From DAOTWP01 sp034435675 (GTDB lineage: Bacteria > Chloroflexota > Anaerolineae > Aggregatilineales > Phototrophicaceae): a stretch of 23,683 nucleotides of DNA. This document shows positions 22,276 to 23,683 of the stretch, piece by piece (the stretch's first letter is position 1; every line of letters starts with the position of its first letter). The stretch covers positions 1 to 23,683 of the forward strand of contig DAOTWP010000140.1 in NCBI GenBank assembly GCA_034435675.1. The letters run 5' to 3'. A model generated the notes under the pieces. That model saw only the letters and a program-made list of their open reading frames with translations, ran no database searches and was not told the DNA's origin. The position numbers and the translations under genes were made by a program.

Positions 22276-23001
22276 TCAGCCTTGATTTTCAGCCGCGTTT
22301 CCTGCCAGGGGCGAAGCACTGCTTTGCCTGAGCTGCTCCAGCGCTCCCCGCAGCATGTCGCGCAGGATTCGCTTGATGTGTGCGGCGTCAAAGCCACTCT
22401 CCGGTGTCAGCGCCCAATCGAGCACGTCGGCGATACCCTCAATGGTTGCATCAAGCGGCGGAATCTGGTCGGCATCAAATACCTCGTCAATACTGACCAG
22501 CGCAAACGAGAGCATATTCATGATATGCGCGACGATCTCCGGCTTGATGTCCGTACGCACTGCACCCAATTCCTGCATCATCTGGATGAATCCTGTGCGC
22601 ATACCAACTCGTGACCGGAAGATGTTATTCTCGCGGCGCAAATATGCCCCCATGATGCGGCGATCCTGCGTGAACAGTGCCCGCATGAACGGATTCGCCT
22701 GCACGCTGTAAAGGGCATTGCGATACACCCCGGAGAGTGTTCCTCCGCGCGGGTCGGCTTCAACGCGCACAAGCCAGTCCTCGCTGTAGCGCAGCAGTTC
22801 GCGCAGCAGCAGTGCTTCGAAGAGTTCTTCCTTGCTCTGGAAGTGCAGGTAAATTGCGCCCTTGCTGATACCGGCTTCCTGCGCAATGTCACTCACGGCG
22901 GTTTTGTCATAGCCATAGCGAATGATAAGCTGCGCGGCAGCATCAAGGATGCGCTGCTCTCGTTCAGGGTTGACAGATTTTTCCGGGCTGCTTGCCGTCA
23001 T
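22276..23001 (-). CDS. TetR/AcrR family transcriptional repressor
   Basis: One-component repressor of 241 residues. The N-terminal DNA-binding domain has REQRILDAAAQLIIRYGYDK, then the helix-turn-helix TAVSDIAQEAGISKGAIYLHF (34-54) and QSKEELFEALL, the family signature. The C-terminal ligand domain (about 70-220) is helical with no assignable ligand. ATG 23001 has AAGGAG six bases upstream. The exporter genes follow on the same strand after 123 bases without a proper terminator, so it is probably co-transcribed with them and controls them. Two tandem TGACCGAT copies lie 13-28 bases before the start and further half-sites lie about 105-140 bases upstream, suggesting autoregulation. Confidence 0.93.
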   Translation of the reverse strand: MTASSPEKSVNPEREQRILDAAAQLIIRYGYDKTAVSDIAQEAGISKGAIYLHFQSKEELFEALLLRELLRYSEDWLVRVEADPRGGTLSGVYRNALYSVQANPFMRALFTQDRRIMGAYLRRENNIFRSRVGMRTGFIQMMQELGAVRTDIKPEIVAHIMNMLSFALVSIDEVFDADQIPPLDATIEGIADVLDWALTPESGFDAAHIKRILRDMLRGALEQLRQSSASPLAGNAAENQG

Positions 23002-23013
23002 TACGACTCCTTA

Positions 23014-23031
23014 TGACCGATTGACCGATCG
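23014..23031. promoter_or_regulatory. Putative TetR operator, tandem TGACCGAT
   Basis: Two perfect head-to-tail copies of TGACCGAT (23014-23021 and 23022-23029), the second completed to the palindrome CGATCG (23026-23031). It lies between the predicted transcript start (about 23042) and the tetR ribosome site, a place where a repressor would block transcription. Confidence 0.55.
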
Positions 23032-23048
23032 TGTGCATATAGTCAAAG

Positions 23049-23076
23049 CTTATGCGATTCTGTATTTCAAAGTCAA
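23049..23076 (-). promoter_or_regulatory. Promoter for tetR and probably the exporter operon
   Basis: TTGACT (23076-23071), a 16-base spacer and CATAAG (23054-23049). The -35 is good and the -10 modest. The start would be near 23042, followed directly by the tandem operator-like repeats. Confidence 0.42.
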
Positions 23077-23084
23077 GATGCTTG

Positions 23085-23102
23085 CCCCCTAGAAATTGGG
23101 GG
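23085..23102. other. CCCCC/GGGGG hairpin upstream of the tetR promoter
   Basis: Five C (23085-23089) and five G (23098-23102) can pair around an eight-base AT-rich loop. No T-run follows on the minus strand. It may back up the terminator at 23166-23199 or be structural. Confidence 0.35.
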
Positions 23103-23138
23103 TTTGACCAAATGACCGTTCCAATATTTCCGGTCAAA
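23103..23138. promoter_or_regulatory. Second cluster of TGACC half-sites
   Basis: TTTGACC (23103-23109) and GGTCAAA (23132-23138) form an outer inverted repeat; TGACCG (23113-23118) and CGGTCA (23131-23136) form an inner one. They share the half-site of the tandem operator near tetR. The position upstream of the -35 box fits a second, looping or co-operative TetR site. Confidence 0.42.
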
Positions 23139-23165
23139 CTGTATTTTTGCCAACGCGGTGAACAG

Positions 23166-23199
23166 AAAACAAAACAGAGTACGGCGGCTGCGTACTCTG
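23166..23199 (-). terminator. Intrinsic terminator after the DnaB-like gene
   Basis: CAGAGTACG (23175-23183) and CGTACTCTG (23191-23199) form a perfect nine-base-pair stem with a seven-base loop. On the minus strand it is followed by TTTTGTTTT (23174-23166). It lies 32 bases after the stop codon at 23232. Confidence 0.9.
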
Positions 23200-23231
23200 C
23201 TGAGAGTTGTGATTTGCTGGCGAAGAACGGG

Positions 23232-23683
23232 CTAGCTTTCGATGACCTTATCGTCAATCAACTGCTGCTGCACCTTTTGCCCGCGCGGATCAAAGGCAAA
23301 GTGCTGCCCGTGAATTTCAAATTCCATATCCTGCATGGCGCGTCCAGCGCGGTTTTTCTCAATCGTCCACACGACCCAGTTGCGGAACTGCTTGGCGGTG
23401 TAAGGATTGAACGCCACATGATCTTTCGCCAGAATCTGGTACTTGTTGTTCATGATGATGGCGATGTCTGATTCGTAGTCGAGAGCACTGCTGCCGCGCA
23501 GGTGGAACAGGTGAATGCGTTTACTTTTCAAGCCTTCACGATCGGCTGCGACAATTGCCCAAACAGGGATGTCCAGATCAAGCGCGATGCTCTTCAGACC
23601 CTCGACGATAATGGTCACTTTGTCGTTTTCGTCGCGGGGGCGTTCGGGGTGCACAGCGATCTTTTGCAGGTAATCGACAAACA
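23232..23683 (-). CDS. DnaB-like helicase C-terminal RecA-fold ATPase (5' end outside window)
   Basis: The frame is open to the right edge, so only the last 150 residues or so are seen. The segment begins FVDYLQKI, the Walker B strand and following helix of the DnaB helicase family (DYLQ). Next come EGLKSIALDLDIPVWAIVAA, HLRGSSALDYESDIAIIMNN (compare DLRESGAIEQDAD in DnaB) and WTIEKNRAGRAMQDMEFEIH, matching the K-x-R-x-G arginine-finger strand and final beta hairpin. The DnaB motif LSQLNR is replaced by VAADREG, and the tail differs from DnaB. It is therefore more likely a DnaB/KaiC-like relative than the replicative helicase itself. In-frame GTG at 23654 lies inside the fold and is not the start. 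A strong terminator follows. Confidence 0.75.
   Translation of the reverse strand, partial: FVDYLQKIAVHPERPRDENDKVTIIVEGLKSIALDLDIPVWAIVAADREGLKSKRIHLFHLRGSSALDYESDIAIIMNNKYQILAKDHVAFNPYTAKQFRNWVVWTIEKNRAGRAMQDMEFEIHGQHFAFDPRGQKVQQQLIDDKVIES

Overview
The window is GC-rich bacterial chromosome with short intergenic gaps and two long gene blocks that change strand. Gene content fits a Chloroflexota (Anaerolineae-like) bacterium: an F420-type LLM oxidoreductase, an RNase J, a TgpA-like transglutaminase, a GT39/83-like membrane glycosyltransferase, an RHS remnant and a class A RNase P RNA. This placement is an inference from style and gene mix; no taxonomic marker was compared.

Layout. (1) 1-4895, plus strand: a tightly packed operon whose first gene is cut by the window edge: pgpH (c-di-AMP phosphodiesterase), ybeY (rRNA maturation endonuclease), dgkA-type lipid kinase, a membrane-anchored GH18-like protein with an altered catalytic motif, and a class IV PLP aminotransferase. 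pgpH-ybeY-dgkA is a widely conserved bacterial order. (2) 4940-9730, minus strand: an LLM-class flavin/F420 oxidoreductase, then an M20 dipeptidase overlapping a crotonase by ATGA, then a second M20 dipeptidase. (3) 9731-10310: a decayed stretch holding an RHS core fragment and a small ORF that may be a transposase remnant. (4) 10311-11465, minus: a six-helix membrane protein of unknown function and rnpB (RNase P RNA), whose consensus TATAAT box sits at the expected distance from its 5' end. (5) 11536-16701, plus: SAM methyltransferase, GT39/83-like transferase (overlapping TGATG junction) and a transglutaminase with its own promoter. (6) 16751-23683, minus: RNase J, WecE-type sugar aminotransferase, a TetR regulator with a three-gene ABC exporter (ATPase and two permeases, organised like mycobacterial Rv2688c-Rv2687c-Rv2686c), and the C-terminal part of a DnaB-like RecA-fold ATPase cut by the window edge.

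How the genes work together. Block 1 links second-messenger turnover, ribosome maturation and lipid-carrier recycling. Block 2 looks like a peptide or acyl-amide catabolic unit. Block 5 suggests surface-glycan or cell-envelope modification. The TetR gene lies directly upstream of the exporter, with clustered TGACCG half-sites around its promoter, so it is probably self-regulated and controls the pump. Well-supported terminators lie after the exporter operon (19785-19815) and after the DnaB-like gene (23166-23199). A convincing hairpin lies between the convergent transglutaminase and RNase J genes (16710-16732).

I found no CRISPR array, tRNA or intact mobile element, and no clearly new multi-gene defence or signalling system. 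The most interesting leads are the pseudo-chitinase-like protein in the pgpH operon, the M20-crotonase-M20 unit whose crotonase lacks one catalytic Glu, and the hairpin that would cover the RNase J ribosome binding site.
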